Shown one piece after another: positions 50,823 to 62,848 of a DNA stretch of 64,000 nt. Position 1 is the stretch's first letter, and every line of letters begins with the position of its first letter. Under the pieces are notes generated by a model. The model had not been told where the DNA came from. It made no database searches and saw only the letters and a program-made list of their open reading frames with translations. Origin of the DNA: Azadirachta indica (Eukaryota > Streptophyta > Magnoliopsida > Sapindales > Meliaceae); assembly GCA_022749755.1 (NCBI GenBank), contig CM040444.1:4343009-4407008 (forward strand). The letters are read 5' to 3'. Both the position numbers and the translations under genes were made by a program.

Positions 50823-52045
50823 TCTCCCCCTTTCCATCTAGAATTCCCTTCTAACTTTAACCACCCAAGAAGTTTCGTTTATCGTCGGAGAGGGGGTTTT
50901 ACTCCTCCGATCAGATTTCTTTTATTTCTTTATGTTCTTTGTCATTTTTTTTCAATAAATACAAATTTTTATCTGAATCTAAATTTATGATACTTTTCCT
51001 CTACCTCAACATAGTTATTAATTCAAATTTATATATATGGTGTTTTTGTTGATGCTTCTTATTTATTTAAATTATTATAGTGTTATTTTCTTTGAGATGT
51101 GAAAGGTTAAAAATTTATGTGAAGGAATTTGAGGATACGAATTTTTTGACCGAATAATTTTATATCATAACAAGTTTATTGTATAAGGTTTGTTACAGTT
51201 AACACAAATAAAAAATATCAACTAAAATAATGGAGAATAAAAAAATGAATTATAAAAGATATAACAGTGTAACTCTAATTTAAAATATTTCTTTTTAATT
51301 AAAAGACGTTATCTTCATGTATCTAGGCAAACATAATGATTGATTTGATTTTATATAAAGAATTTATGTAATATCTTAAAGATATTTGGGTGTAAATCTA
51401 TAGTAGTGCTCTGTAACATCTTATTTGCTTTAAAAGACAAAGTAGAAGTGCGCGGGGCCAAAGTTGACGTACAGTGAAGCTTTAATTTAATTATTGAGGT
51501 CTTGCTAATTGCTGCCACATAACATAGCACAAAATAAATATCTTCAAAAGTTATGTTGGATCAAAGTGCTTTTCAATCATCAAAATTAGTAGCTAGCGTA
51601 CACGTTTCTTTAATTTTAAAAGAGAATTAATCAGCATATAAAACTCGAGTTTCAACTACCATATTACATAAAAAAAAAGAAAAGGAAAAAAACTAGTTAA
51701 ATTTTTAATGTTAGATATATTTTTCCCCTTAATTTTACTATTTTAAGTATGACAAAACTTTAAGATAATTATATCTAGAGATAAATTAGTAATTTAACTC
51801 CATGTAACTTCTTACAATGTAAACACTTTCAATAATTAAGATTAAATCATTATAATCTATCAAAGAAACACTCTCAAGCAATAACTTGTGCCAGTCATGA
51901 TCAAAAGCCATACCAAAACCACCATTATACTCACCTCTATTAATCCGAAAGCCAGAATCCCTGGATACCATTAATCCGAAAGGTATTCTATATTGGACAT
52001 AGACCTTAGTAGAGAACCACACTCTACTTTGACTTCATGAACTGT

Positions 52046-53330
52046 AGGGGGAATAGTCTCAAACAGAAGTAGGGATAATGACGAGAGAGAGAGATGAAGG
52101 GATGAAGGAAGGAGGTTCTTGAACTTTAGAGCTCGCCGACTCCAAAGAGTTGGGACCAGTACAATCCACAAATAAATTATTGGCATCCTCTAAACAACAC
52201 GCCACAAAGGGAGTTTATTTTGCATTACACGTTAGAGGGAGCTCTGTCTTATTCTGCAGAATCAGATTGGTCATCTGACTTCTCTGTCTTATTCACTAAC
52301 ATGGGGGAATAAATGCTCTGCATGACAAGTAGTGTCGTTTGGTTCCTAAAGAAACCAATTCTTCTGCTGGATTTCTGGAATCTACAACATTGGAATATTC
52401 ACTCTCTTGAATGGGTCAATGGTTTTCTCTAGAACCAATGCATTAGCTTATGTACTAGAATCATCTGCAAAGTCCTTCGGGCCTAAAATCTTATAAACAA
52501 GGGCTGGCTTTTCTTGCCGACAACGGCTTCTTTATGTTTGATCTCATCTTACTCCCTGTGGCAGCATTTCAAAAATTCATGGCCTGTAGACCTAGAAAAT
52601 CTTCATAAAACTTCCACCTGAAATTCGTAAACGTTTCAGTGTCTATTCACAGCAAGTAAGATAAAAAATTCAAGTCGCTTAATTTGTTCAATTTGTTTTC
52701 CAAATATATCCTTTAAATGATTGGGTCAGATACATATTATTATAAATTAGCTAGGCTTCTTTATGCATGGAAGGAAAATAGATTACTAAAGGCTTCTTTA
52801 TGCATGCTGGAAATTATATATACATGGATGATTGATATATATTTTAGTAACACATAGAATTAATGCATAATTTATTTTTATTAATTATTAAAGGAAACCA
52901 CGTGTCACTGGAAGGATTTAACAAATACAATACCATATATATGACATTTGAAATTCTAGTCGCTGCTTCTGATGCTTGTTAGCAAAGTCTTTTGCTGTTG
53001 TATGCTGCTGCGGAAGGCCAAGTAGGGTAGAGTACTTCAAAGTGATAATGATGAAATTGATATGTTTGTTGCTTATACATCACTTTTTCATGGCGACATT
53101 CATGAGAAAATCCATTTTGTTCTGAGAAAACCAACTCATCAACAGATGGGCAGAGTAGAGCGGCGACTCCATCTCAGCTTCGCTCCTTTCAGAACCTAGA
53201 AAGCTGCTGTGTTCATATATATATATATATATATATAAGATCTTTCTGCAATTCTTGATAATTCCTAGCTAAAATTATCTTATAATGGGCATTCTGGTTT
53301 CGGCTAGCAAGCTGATAACAATTTTAACGC
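52046..53330. other. Spacer with GC-richer patches, no assigned gene
   Basis: 52050-52640 and 52980-53215 are closer to coding composition than the surroundings but have stops in all frames and no recognisable motif. A TA array lies at about 53216-53236. These may be very old gene debris. Confidence 0.35.
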
Positions 53331-53334
53331 AGAC

Positions 53335-53488
53335 TCAATAAAGGGTTGGTCCTCTGGTTTCATTTTCTTGGCCTCCTAGCTCTTTCATCTTTTTAATAAT
53401 TTCATCGAACACTTTTAACCCTGCTTCCATCGCTTGATTGATTTCAAACGGTCGCTGCAGCTCTGGCCCTGGAGGAATGTAGGCAGGA
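53335..53488 (-). CDS. Coding-like terminal exon, unknown protein
   Basis: On the minus strand an AG acceptor (53490-53489) opens a frame of about 50 codons: PAYIPPGPELQRPFEINQ, then AMEAGLKVFDEIIKKMKELG and a polar tail ending at TGA (53337-53335). The amphipathic helix and codon composition stand out from the AT-rich surroundings. No upstream exon or start codon was identified and no family was recognised, so it could be a fragment of a dead gene. Confidence 0.35.
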
Positions 53489-53499
53489 CTGTGACACAT

Positions 53500-56400
53500 A
53501 CATCTTTACGTTTAATTTTCTTACAGTAACCATCGATAGTGTCTAAAACAAAATGGCCTACTGAAATTAGTTAGGATAGAAGACAATAAAGCTAAGGCAA
53601 AGATAGTCTCTCCATTTCTCTACTGCTGGCTTGGCTGTAGACCAATTTAGTTAATGTAGTAAATTACAAGACGCAACTCCGAATAGGAATTTCCATGCAA
53701 ATTAATTAATGTCAATTTCCTATAATCGTTTTAATTTCCTCCTGAAAATTGCACATACAGTCATAGAATACGAAAGAATAGATCAACTCCAAACAGGATA
53801 TTAAACCCACTAAATTTTAGTAAATGCTAACTTTTGTGGAATTTACTTTTATATATATATATATATATATTGCTACTTATATTTAACTTGAAGTGATTAC
53901 AAATATTCGAAAATGATGATTTACGACTATAAATATATCGCCGTTAAAAAGACTGATCCTTCTGTTCCTACCGGTTTTCATTTATATATGAATAAATCCT
54001 AGTAAATTTTCCTATAATTTTTGAAGGTCAAATAATTTTTAGACTACATGTTTATTATGCATGTATAATTAATTTTATATGATTTATTTTATTCTTGTCT
54101 AAACTCATAAAATAATAAAAGAGTTTAATGAACTTTTATCTTCTCCTCGACAAAGTTCTCTTGATTAAAGAGTTTCCTCTCTTAACTAATTGAAGAGATT
54201 GACTATGATATTACAACATTTATATTTAATTCACTTAACATTTTCCCTCACATGGTAGAGCTCTACTTGCTCACATATTCAGTTTAATTTTAATATGTTT
54301 TTTTCCTCAGGATAAGTGTTTATGTAGAAATAAACTTTTATGTACTGTAGTCCTAGTAATAAAGGTATAAAACAGTTGCATTCATAATAAAATTGTTATT
54401 TTCTTTAATCATAAATTAATTACAATAAGATTTTGGGTTTAAAACAGGCTATAAACCTTTTGGGCTGTGTATTCCCTTTAAGTTAGTCAATCACGAAATG
54501 AATTTTTTTTTTAATTAAAATCTGACCACTAAAAAATTATTGAAACTTCCATTTAGCCATTAAAATCTGACCATTAGCAAACTCTCAGATGAGCTTATTT
54601 TTTCTTAACATAAATCAAAGTACAAAATATTTGCAGCAATCCTTATATTTGCAAATAGAATTAATGGAAACAATTGATTTTCCGTAGAGTTTCCAAATTT
54701 TGATAACTTAAAATCAACAGATAAAATATATCCCACAGCTTCATCTCAACAAAAGCTTCTTAACCAATGCCGTTATACCAACCCACAAACACATAAGAAA
54801 GTCTATAACTTTTTGTTAATGTTGTCTCTTGCAGAAACCAACTAATTGACCGAAAGGATTGTTCAGGTATTTCAGTTAATTCAGTTGGTTTGACATTGTT
54901 TTTCTGTGAGTAAGAAATTGACTTTTTTTCTTTTTTTGGTAGGAAAAACGAGAACTAATTGACAAAGGGAACAATTCTGACATTAGCAACTGAGATTTTG
55001 AAGTCATGAACAAGAAAAGAGAGAATGGTAAAGTATACTTGCTTTCTTTAGAAAAAGAAAAAAGGAAAATATCAATCCATTTGATTTTACAATTTTACCC
55101 TTGAAGTTAAGGGTCAACTAATGATCAATGTTTATGGCAAGAGAGGTAAGTAATACATTTATGATACTTTTTATCAAAATGATTGTTGATACATAAAAAT
55201 TGACCATAGGTTTGAGCCCAAGCCCAATTCAAAATTATATCGTTTTACTAGATAATGTATACAAAAGTACAAGTGGGCTTAAGTCACTTGGAATATAAAT
55301 TATGGGACGTACAGTGAAAGGTTAAAGTAGTTCAAAATCTAACTCAAATCAATATAATGTCCTAAAGTTCACTCACCTAGAGGTTACTTAGGCTTAAAGG
55401 GACTATTATATGATTAAACTCATGCATAAGGAACACAAAAAGCCCAAAAAACTTCTCTTTTTTAAACCTAAAATTTTGGAGTTTTTTTTTAGCTCAAAAC
55501 CTAATTTTAATTAATTTAACATTAACTAAAATAAGTATTTTTTTTAATTAAAATTAATTGGAAAAGATATTTTATCGAAAGTAAAACTATTTAAACAAAG
55601 TATTTTATTATAATAATTAGGATTAGTTAGGATAAGTGTCTTATTCTAACTATGAATAACTAGAATAGATATTTTATTATAAGTATAAATTCTTTGACAT
55701 TTCTTTTAAATAAGATTAAATTACACTAAATTAAATCCTAAATAAAATCTTATCTTAAGAGAATTTAACTTATATCAGAATAAGATTATATAAGCTAGTT
55801 TTATTCTATCACAACTCCACATCACACACTATATAAAGAGACATAACTCTACAATCAATCATCATGAAAAATAATCATCAAGAGATCACATCATATCAAC
55901 ATAATGACATTTGACTTTGCCAACCCATATGTTTTATATCATGACTCACAATTTATGTTTCAAAAAGTACTTGAGGTGAGGTCATATGTGCGTTTGTATA
56001 TTACCTAAATGAAATAATGTGATGTTAAAGGTTTGGGTTTGATCTCATGGTCTGTTTTCAAATATTAGCCAAGTAGTATATGAAGAATTTTGTTAATTAA
56101 GGATAGCAAAATTTATTATCATATCCTTAAAAAAAAGGAAAAATGTTTTATGTGGCCATAGGCTAGCATTTACCTCTGAGGCTCTGATGAGGAAACAAGG
56201 TCTCATTAAGTTTCGTATATTTTTATTGATCTAACAAATGAAGCCCAAAAGGAAACAAATATAAAAAATTTAACACATTACCAAAATAAATAAATTTCAA
56301 ATCGCCATACCCAATATGTGAGACAAAAAAATAATAAAACAATAAATTAGATCTTCACATGAAACCTAAATTTAATTAATGAATAATTCTAACAATCTCG

Positions 56401-57165
56401 TTTCATAAAAACGATTTTGAAGTAATGATTTCAATAAATAATTAGAATTTCTACTCTCAATAATAATAATAAAAAAAAAAGCCCAATCCAATTCTAGATA
56501 ACAGATGTAGTTGCAGTAACAAGACACAACAAAATTTCAAAAACATATTTTCTCAATCTTAACTTTTAATATACAAAAACAAGGCCATATTAACCATAAT
56601 ACAACTAATATTGGCAGTGACCAAATAAGAGATAAAAAAATGGGATAAAGCAAGCAAATAAAAAGTCATTTGTGCCCTTCAGTTATTTAATAGTTAATAA
56701 CGTGTTATTATGGGGATTGATTTCTTGAAATTGATCTAATTGTGTCTTTTCACGTTGTTTCACAAACATGTAGACCAATATGTTAATTTTCTTATTAAAA
56801 TATGTTACAATAATGGATATAGGAGAGCATAAAAGCAAGCAGCTTGTCAATAATAATGCTAATTTTTTAAAAAACATAAACTATTTTAAAAACGTAAACA
56901 AACTCACTCCAATTTAACTAAAACATTTAAGCAATCAAAGAGCTTGTAATAAAAAAATAAAAAAGTACAAGGAACTTCTGATAAATGCTTAAGACTAGTT
57001 TTGGATTGTTGTAAACTCCAAAAGCAATTTGTTTTTATTGTGTTTTAGAAATTATTAATTTTAAAAGGAATCAGTTTAATACCATTGGTAAATTTTATAT
57101 TCAAAGTTATGGTAAGTTTGATAAGCACTTTCAAAACTTGTTAATTTTACTTTCAAAATAGGGTC
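53500..57165. other. Long AT-rich intergenic stretch
   Basis: No supported gene. A TA array lies at about 53852-53870. A TATA-like ACTATATAAAGAG at about 55828-55840, with pyrimidine-poor upstream repeats (AAAATCTTATCTTAAG), might be a retroelement LTR, but no partner was found. Confidence 0.5.
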
Positions 57166-57758
57166 ATCTTTAATTTACACTTAACTAATTTTAATAATCT
57201 TATCACGCCCTCAAAAATTTTGAAAGCTATCAAGGCCCCTCAAACATTAACTCTAATTGTTATATTTAACAGTCTTTTGAATTAACTAGAATTGATCATT
57301 TAAAATGAAAATTTTACCTCTAATAAATTCCAAATTAATTTTTTCTCTTCTTTTTTTTTTCCTCCCCTGTTTTTAATTGTCTTCTTCTTCTCTTTGATGG
57401 CTATTGTAGGCAACCAACATGACTGCCACAAGCAGCCTTTCATGGCTGCTGTAGGTAGCCACGATGGCTGCCATAAGCAGCCTTTTATGGCTGTCGTAGA
57501 CAGCCTCCATGGCCATTAACCATGAATTGAAAAAAAAAAACAAAGAAAATAAGAAGAAAAGAAAAGAAGAGGAGAGAGAAGCGAAAAAATAAAGAATTAT
57601 TTCATTAATTCAAATTTTTAAAATTATAATCTTAACCTTTTAGCTATTTGAAATACCAATGCAAGTTAATGTCTAAGGGCACCTTGATGACTTTTAAAAT
57701 TTCTTGGAAATGATGAAGATTATCAAAATTAGTTAGAATAAATTAAAGATTATATTTA
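57166..57758. mobile_element. Foldback element with long imperfect inverted arms
   Basis: The left arm (about 57166-57290: ATCTTTAATTTACA, TAACTAATTTTAATAATCTT, TCAAGGCCCCTCAAACATTAA) matches the reverse complement of the right arm (about 57660-57758: TTAATGTCTAAGGGCACCTT, AAGATTATCAAAATTAGTTA). Inside, a polypyrimidine tract (57345-57396) faces a polypurine tract (57527-57590), and between them lie three 45-bp tandem units. No transposase is present. This is a non-autonomous hairpin-forming element. Confidence 0.7.
57397..57530 (+). repeat. Three tandem 45-bp units
   Basis: Units start at 57397, 57442 and 57487 with ATGGCTRYYGTAGRYARCC. Their GC content is well above the surroundings. The period is a multiple of three, but no open frame spans them with a plausible start. 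Confidence 0.75.
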
Positions 57759-58556
57759 AAAATATTGTAATAATATAAAAGACCTGTTACTCAAAATCTA
57801 TTGTGATAACAAAATTTTAGATGAAATCAATTTGAAAAATAAATATTTTAAAACACTAAAATCAATGTTTAAATCTTCCAACTGCCTAATGTGGAATTTT
57901 TTCTTTTTTATTATCACGATTTTGAAAATACAAAATGTCTCAATGCAACATAAAACTACATGCTGACTTCAATTAATGAAATGGATAATACATATATGTG
58001 TGCGTGTGTGTAAGAGAAAATCAATAGTTTTATTATGTGTACATAAATTAAACTAATTACTAAAACATGATTAGTTTTTAGTAAATTAAATTTAAAATTA
58101 ATTACTTTTTAAAAATATTTTATATGAGAGTAAAAAACTCTACTCATAAACACAAAACTCTTACCGCTTACTGTTACATAAACTCGAGATGGTATGTGAG
58201 TGTAAAGTGTGCCCTAAACCACCCAAACTATTCGCAAGAGATATTAAAATTAATTATTGGTTAAAAGCTTATGATAATGTATTGTGAAATTAGAAGCTTA
58301 AGTTGACCACGTTTCTACAGGCAAAAACATCGGATTTGGAAAGTAAAATTAAAATTAACTAACTAACTTGTAAGAATAATATTGATTAGCTAAGCTAGCG
58401 GAGCGGAAGTCCATTGATTAATTAATTAGTCTTAAATTTTATTAATTTTAACCAATAATTTGCTAGGTGTAGATGGATCGAGCGGTATAGATTAATTAGT
58501 CATTAAGAATGAATGAATGATAGCTTAATTATATATTATTTAGCTAAGCTAGCTAA

Positions 58557-59822
58557 ATGAAAATGAAAATGGAGATTAGAGGCGCAGATAGAGATAATAA
58601 TAGTAAAAATAACAATTATTATTATTACAATATTGATGGAGACTTGCCGGAGGAATTGATGATTGAAATACTAGCAAGGATGCCAGTGAAATCAATATTG
58701 CGATTCAAATGCACTTGCAAATCCTGGTATGCTTTACCTAAAAACCATAATTTCATTTTCAAGCACATAACAAATTATAGCAACCCAAATACTCACCTGG
58801 TATTTATTTGCTCGAATGAGATAGAACGTTGGAGGTATTATTTTCCTCGCAAAGAACTTGTAGATACAGCATATCAAGATATTGATCATCTTGTATATGA
58901 TACAATACTACCTGAAAAAAATGTTATATGTTATTATGAAGGATTGACTTTCTTCTATCATAAGTACTGTGTAGTTATTTGGAACCATGCAACTAGAGAA
59001 TTGAGAAGGGTCCCCCGTCGAGGACTATTTAATCCTAGATTAGGTTATCATTGTCCTCCGGTTGGTGAAAAAAGATTTCAGACTCCTCGTGTTGGATTTG
59101 GATTTGATCATGTAAGCAATGCGTATAAGTTGGTTTTCCTGCAATCCTTTGCTCTGGAGGAAGATGACACTTATACCTCAACTAATTATACATGTGTTGC
59201 ATTATACAACCTAAGTACTAACTCTTGCAAATCTTCTAATTTTAAAATAATTCCCTATTATACAGGATCTAGAAGCTATGAGAACGTATATTTGAAGGGA
59301 TTTTGTTATTGGCTACTATTTACACATTGTCATGGAGACATCCTCCTTTCATTTGACTTGATCGATGAGGTATATCAATTGCTTGAGCTACCAATATCTT
59401 CCGAATGTTTGGTTGATGGAGATTTCCAACTTGGTACGCATAATAATACTGAAAATTCCCTAGCTTTAGGATATTTAGAGCGCAAGACTTGCCTTAATTT
59501 CCATCTATGGTTGATGAATGTCGACACACGATGTTGGACCAGACACTTAAGTATTGGGTATACTTTTGATGGTATAATATGGCTAATAATTGGTTTTTGG
59601 CACAATTATACTACTAATGCATTTTTTTTTAAATTCGGCTGTGATTTGTACATGTATGACGTTAATGCTCAACAAACAAAGCATCTCGCACAAAATACGG
59701 ATTTTGAGTTCACTTATTTTAACGTTTGTGCTCAGAAGGATACTCTAATTCGAATTGGACAAGAACAAAAAGAACCACAAGATGATTTTTTTGAAATTCC
59801 ATGGCACATTTTAGGTATATGA
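58557..59822 (+). CDS. F-box protein with F-box-associated (FBA) domain, SLF-like
   Basis: Single exon, 421 aa. An asparagine/tyrosine-rich N-terminus (about 15-26) precedes the F-box at about residues 29-70 (LPEELMIEILARMPVKSILR, then FKCTCKSWYAL). It is followed by an FBA_1/FBA_3-type region with IWNHATRELRRVP, VGFGFDHVSNAYKLVF, CVALYNLSTNSCK and GFCYWLL blocks. The F-box recruits SKP1 into an SCF ubiquitin ligase and the FBA region chooses substrates. The intronless structure, length and domain order match S-locus F-box (SLF) proteins, the pollen determinants of S-RNase self-incompatibility, but also the much larger general F-box/FBA family. The T2 ribonuclease gene 1.1 kb downstream on the same strand is what makes SLF worth testing. 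There is an in-frame ATG pair (codons 1 and 3/5), so the exact start is uncertain by a few codons. No lesion was seen. Confidence 0.88.
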   Translation: MKMKMEIRGADRDNNSKNNNYYYYNIDGDLPEELMIEILARMPVKSILRFKCTCKSWYALPKNHNFIFKHITNYSNPNTHLVFICSNEIERWRYYFPRKELVDTAYQDIDHLVYDTILPEKNVICYYEGLTFFYHKYCVVIWNHATRELRRVPRRGLFNPRLGYHCPPVGEKRFQTPRVGFGFDHVSNAYKLVFLQSFALEEDDTYTSTNYTCVALYNLSTNSCKSSNFKIIPYYTGSRSYENVYLKGFCYWLLFTHCHGDILLSFDLIDEVYQLLELPISSECLVDGDFQLGTHNNTENSLALGYLERKTCLNFHLWLMNVDTRCWTRHLSIGYTFDGIIWLIIGFWHNYTTNAFFFKFGCDLYMYDVNAQQTKHLAQNTDFEFTYFNVCAQKDTLIRIGQEQKEPQDDFFEIPWHILGI

Positions 59823-60805
59823 TTTTCTCCAAATTACTTATCGAATTCCTTCCATCAAATTTCCAATGTTTTCTTTGTGTAACAAAACATTGATTTTGAT
59901 AGCTAGGCTTGTAAAGCGCAAGGGTATTGTATTAACATTGCTTTGTTAATGCAATTTAGTGCTTTACTGTATTGTCATGACATTTGTTTAACTCAATTTG
60001 CAAATTCATTCTTATGGTATCTTAATGTGATATATGTTTTTTTTTTTTAAGTCACATTAATTTAATATTTAGGTCAGACATGTGAGTAAGGTGTATAATT
60101 AATTTCTTGCCATATTATGTACTAAAAACCTTTATTTGTTTATGGGACTCATAATAAATGCTAATTCTCACATTTAATTAGCAGTGGATTTTAAAATTGA
60201 TAATTAAGATCAATTAATATTATAATGAAAAATAATACTCATTTCTTCTTTTATTATAAATATAATCTTTTGCTAATAAATTAATTTGGTAATAATAATT
60301 AATAAAATACCTACAAAACACAAAAAATATTGGCTAACTATCAAATAAACATTAAGTCAAATTTGTTTCAGATTTTGAAAAGCTGAAGATATTGTTTTTG
60401 TCTTTCTGTTTCCCTGGATAGATAGCTAGGTTTATCATAATGAAATAATTTAATTAACAGATAACAATATTTGTATCCCTAAACTTTAGTGAAACAGCAA
60501 ATTTTGATATGACTTACTCAAACTTATCAATTTAGTCCCTATTCTTTGGCTAACTAGCAAATAAGCATTTTCAACGTATATTAGAACTAGAATATTTAAA
60601 ATAAAGCAACCTATCCACTAATTTATTATTTAAGAAAAACATTATTATTTAATTTAATTAATTTATAAATAATCAATAATTTCATGGAAGTTATGGGTTT
60701 ATATACTCTAATTAAAATACTCCAAACAACTCACATGAAAGTCCACAAAATTATTTAATAATTTATTAAGTTAATTTATTATATTACAAGTGTATGCACT
60801 CTTAT
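59823..60805. other. Spacer between the F-box and RNase genes
   Basis: AT-rich, without coding frames. The last part is the presumed RNase promoter. Confidence 0.55.
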
Positions 60806-60806
60806 G

Positions 60807-60842
60807 TTTTATATATAGATAGATAGATAGATAGATAGAGAT
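60807..60842 (+). promoter_or_regulatory. TATA box and GATA microsatellite before the RNase gene
   Basis: TTTTATATATAG (about 60807-60818) runs into six GATA units (to 60839). It lies about 105 bases before the start codon, a normal distance for a plant TATA box plus a short leader. The GATA array would fall at or near the transcription start. Confidence 0.5.
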
Positions 60843-60922
60843 ATAAGAACAATTCTACACAAGACTATCTTCTCCTTTTTCATATTGTGTTGCTTCCTAT
60901 CTTCAATTTTTGTTGGATAGCT

Positions 60923-61831
60923 ATGCTCCATAACAAAATATTTCTTATTATTTTTCACTTTCTATTTTTTTCTATATGCATTTTATCTCAAAATAATACA
61001 AACTTTGATCATTTTTTATTTGTCCAAACTTGGCCTTACGGTTATTGTGCTTCTTATAATAAGAATTGCAAAGAAATTCCACCGAAGTATTTTACCATAC
61101 ATGGCCTTTGGCCAATGGATGCTGAAGGAGCGTCTGTAAAGACCGAAAATATCGATGTCCGTAAAGAGGAAATAGAAAAGGTAACGGGGGTTTTGAACGC
61201 TACCATTAACGGTAAGGTAAATTCCAATCTTCCTCTTTCTTCTTCTTTCTTCTTTTCTTTTTTCTTATTTTTATGGTTAAAAAACTTTTAATACCATCAT
61301 CAACTAGTTTTCTAAGTATTCTTTAATTTGTGGAAGCTCATTGAAGAGTGTAAAATAATTGTTAAATGTTTATATAATTGTTAAATAATTGTTAAATATT
61401 TTTGGAAGATATGAATAAGTACTGGCCAAAGCTTGAAGATGCAACTAACGAAAAAAAAAAAGGAATTCTGATCTTACCAGTGGAACAAACATGGCGTACA
61501 TCAAAATATCTTTTCCAGACCAATTGATTTTGTTTGCGCCGCAATCAAATTACAGAAACAAATTTCACTTGTGAGTATTTTAGCGAAAGAAAAGATTAAA
61601 CCAAATAGTAGCTACCCAAAAACAGCTTTCACCAAGGCTATATCTAAAGGCATTAATGTTTATCCAACTTCAATAATAATCCGATGCAGATTTCGTGATG
61701 ATAATATTTTAATGGAGATAATTTTATGTGTTGATGGTGAAGCCAAACAGATAATTAAATGTAAGGCAAAAGAAATACCAATAAATAATTGTAATAGAAA
61801 TGAAAAAATTCAGTTTCTCTCTAGCCTTTAG
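60923..61831 (+). pseudogene. T2 ribonuclease gene with S-RNase-like features, disrupted
   Basis: Exon 1 (60923-61211) starts at an ATG that gives a clean signal peptide; an upstream non-ATG extension is unlikely. It encodes FVQTWPYGYC, the first catalytic box FTIHGLWP and an N-glycosylation site (NAT). A 197-base GT-AG intron follows. Exon 2 (61409-61831) encodes NKYWPKLED, a FW-x4-W region, and a KHG box that reads KHGVH where family members have KHGTC. It is lysine-rich and ends with a Cys-containing tail (CVDG, IKCKAK, NNC). Two further breaks: the frames before and after the A-run near 61450-61462 differ by one base, and TGA (about 61468) replaces the tryptophan of FW. The single intron between the two catalytic boxes and the basic second half fit S-RNases, which enter pollen tubes and degrade RNA in incompatible crosses. 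As written this copy would be non-functional. T2 S-like paralogue is the alternative. An assembly error in the A-run cannot be excluded, but the stop and the altered box are separate changes. Confidence 0.8.
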
Positions 61832-62848
61832 AGTGATAGTATTTGAAGACTATATATGAATAAAATAAAAATATTGTTGTTATTATTAATTTTCTCGTGA
61901 AATTAATTAAGTAGTTTTACTCCATTGAAAAAATTGAAATCAAAATTTAATGTGTGTTTGTGTTTAAGTAAAATAATCATATATATGTTTGTATATGTGT
62001 TTATATTCGAGGTAAAATAAGGAGAATGTGTTAAAAGAATTGAATATATATTGGCTGTCAAAAACATAACAATTGATTGAGTTTCAATTTCCTATAACTA
62101 CAAACTCTTTATCACGATTTTCTTTTTAAAGATTTTATAGGTTAAAATTAGAAATATACTTGTTTTACGTAAGACTTTTTGTTAGATAAATTGAACAGAG
62201 AAACTTCTCTTAAGTTAATTTTCACTAGACAATTAATTTTACAATGAAACGCTTTTTCCCCCTTTTTAATTAAGATATTAAATTATTAATATTAGACAAA
62301 TTCTTAAGGTGTTCATGAAGAGAATGTACACTTTTATCAAAATCAGGTTGATTAGATTCATTAAATTTTCTTTATATGTGCTATTTGTTGGAAATAAAGG
62401 TGAAAATAAAGAATAAACAAGAGAAAATGTATACAAATGCGTAGATAGAAAGGAATGCAAAAACTGCAAAAAAATGTGATTCAAGTTACATTACAAAAGT
62501 TGCTTTCCTTAAGATGTTATTTGCCCCCACAAATCCATTGTTGCACGCTGAGATAGGCAAATACACCTTCACCCTACAATGAAGCACTTCTCGTTTGTCT
62601 ATACGAAAGTAAACCCAATTATCCTTGAACTTTACACCATCCTGTGGTTTGGTGCAATATCCTAACACTTTTTATATTTTTAAAAATACCTGGTTAACGA
62701 TCAAATTATATTTTCAAAATATTTTAATTAAAATAACCTTGAGTGACTTATTAATTAAACAAATATATGTCTCATGTAACAATTAGTGAACCCTACTGAT
62801 AACTATTACAATTATATATATAAAGTAATTATAATTTAATTTAACTAG
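61832..62848. other. AT-rich stretch with an unassigned minus-strand frame
   Basis: A 60-codon frame at 62668-62486 (minus; GYCTKPQDG, VYFRIDKREV, GFVGANN) has balanced composition unlike its neighbours, but it has no recognisable domain and no clear splice partners. Nothing else is supported. Confidence 0.3.

Larger units (their letters stand above)
40850..52045. repeat. Segmental duplication, copy 2
   Basis: Partner of 17115-29660. It contains gutted relic 2, the AT-rich spacer, intact WAK-G, and the promoter region with a copy-specific tandem repeat at about 50720-50822. Confidence 0.8.

Noticed and set aside
50643..50990. 115-codon frame upstream of WAK-G
   Set aside because: Spans the promoter tandem duplication; not open in the WAK-D paralogue, no signal of coding.
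60887..60922. Upstream extension of the RNase start
   Set aside because: Depends on a GTG start. The ATG at 60923 gives a proper signal peptide on its own.
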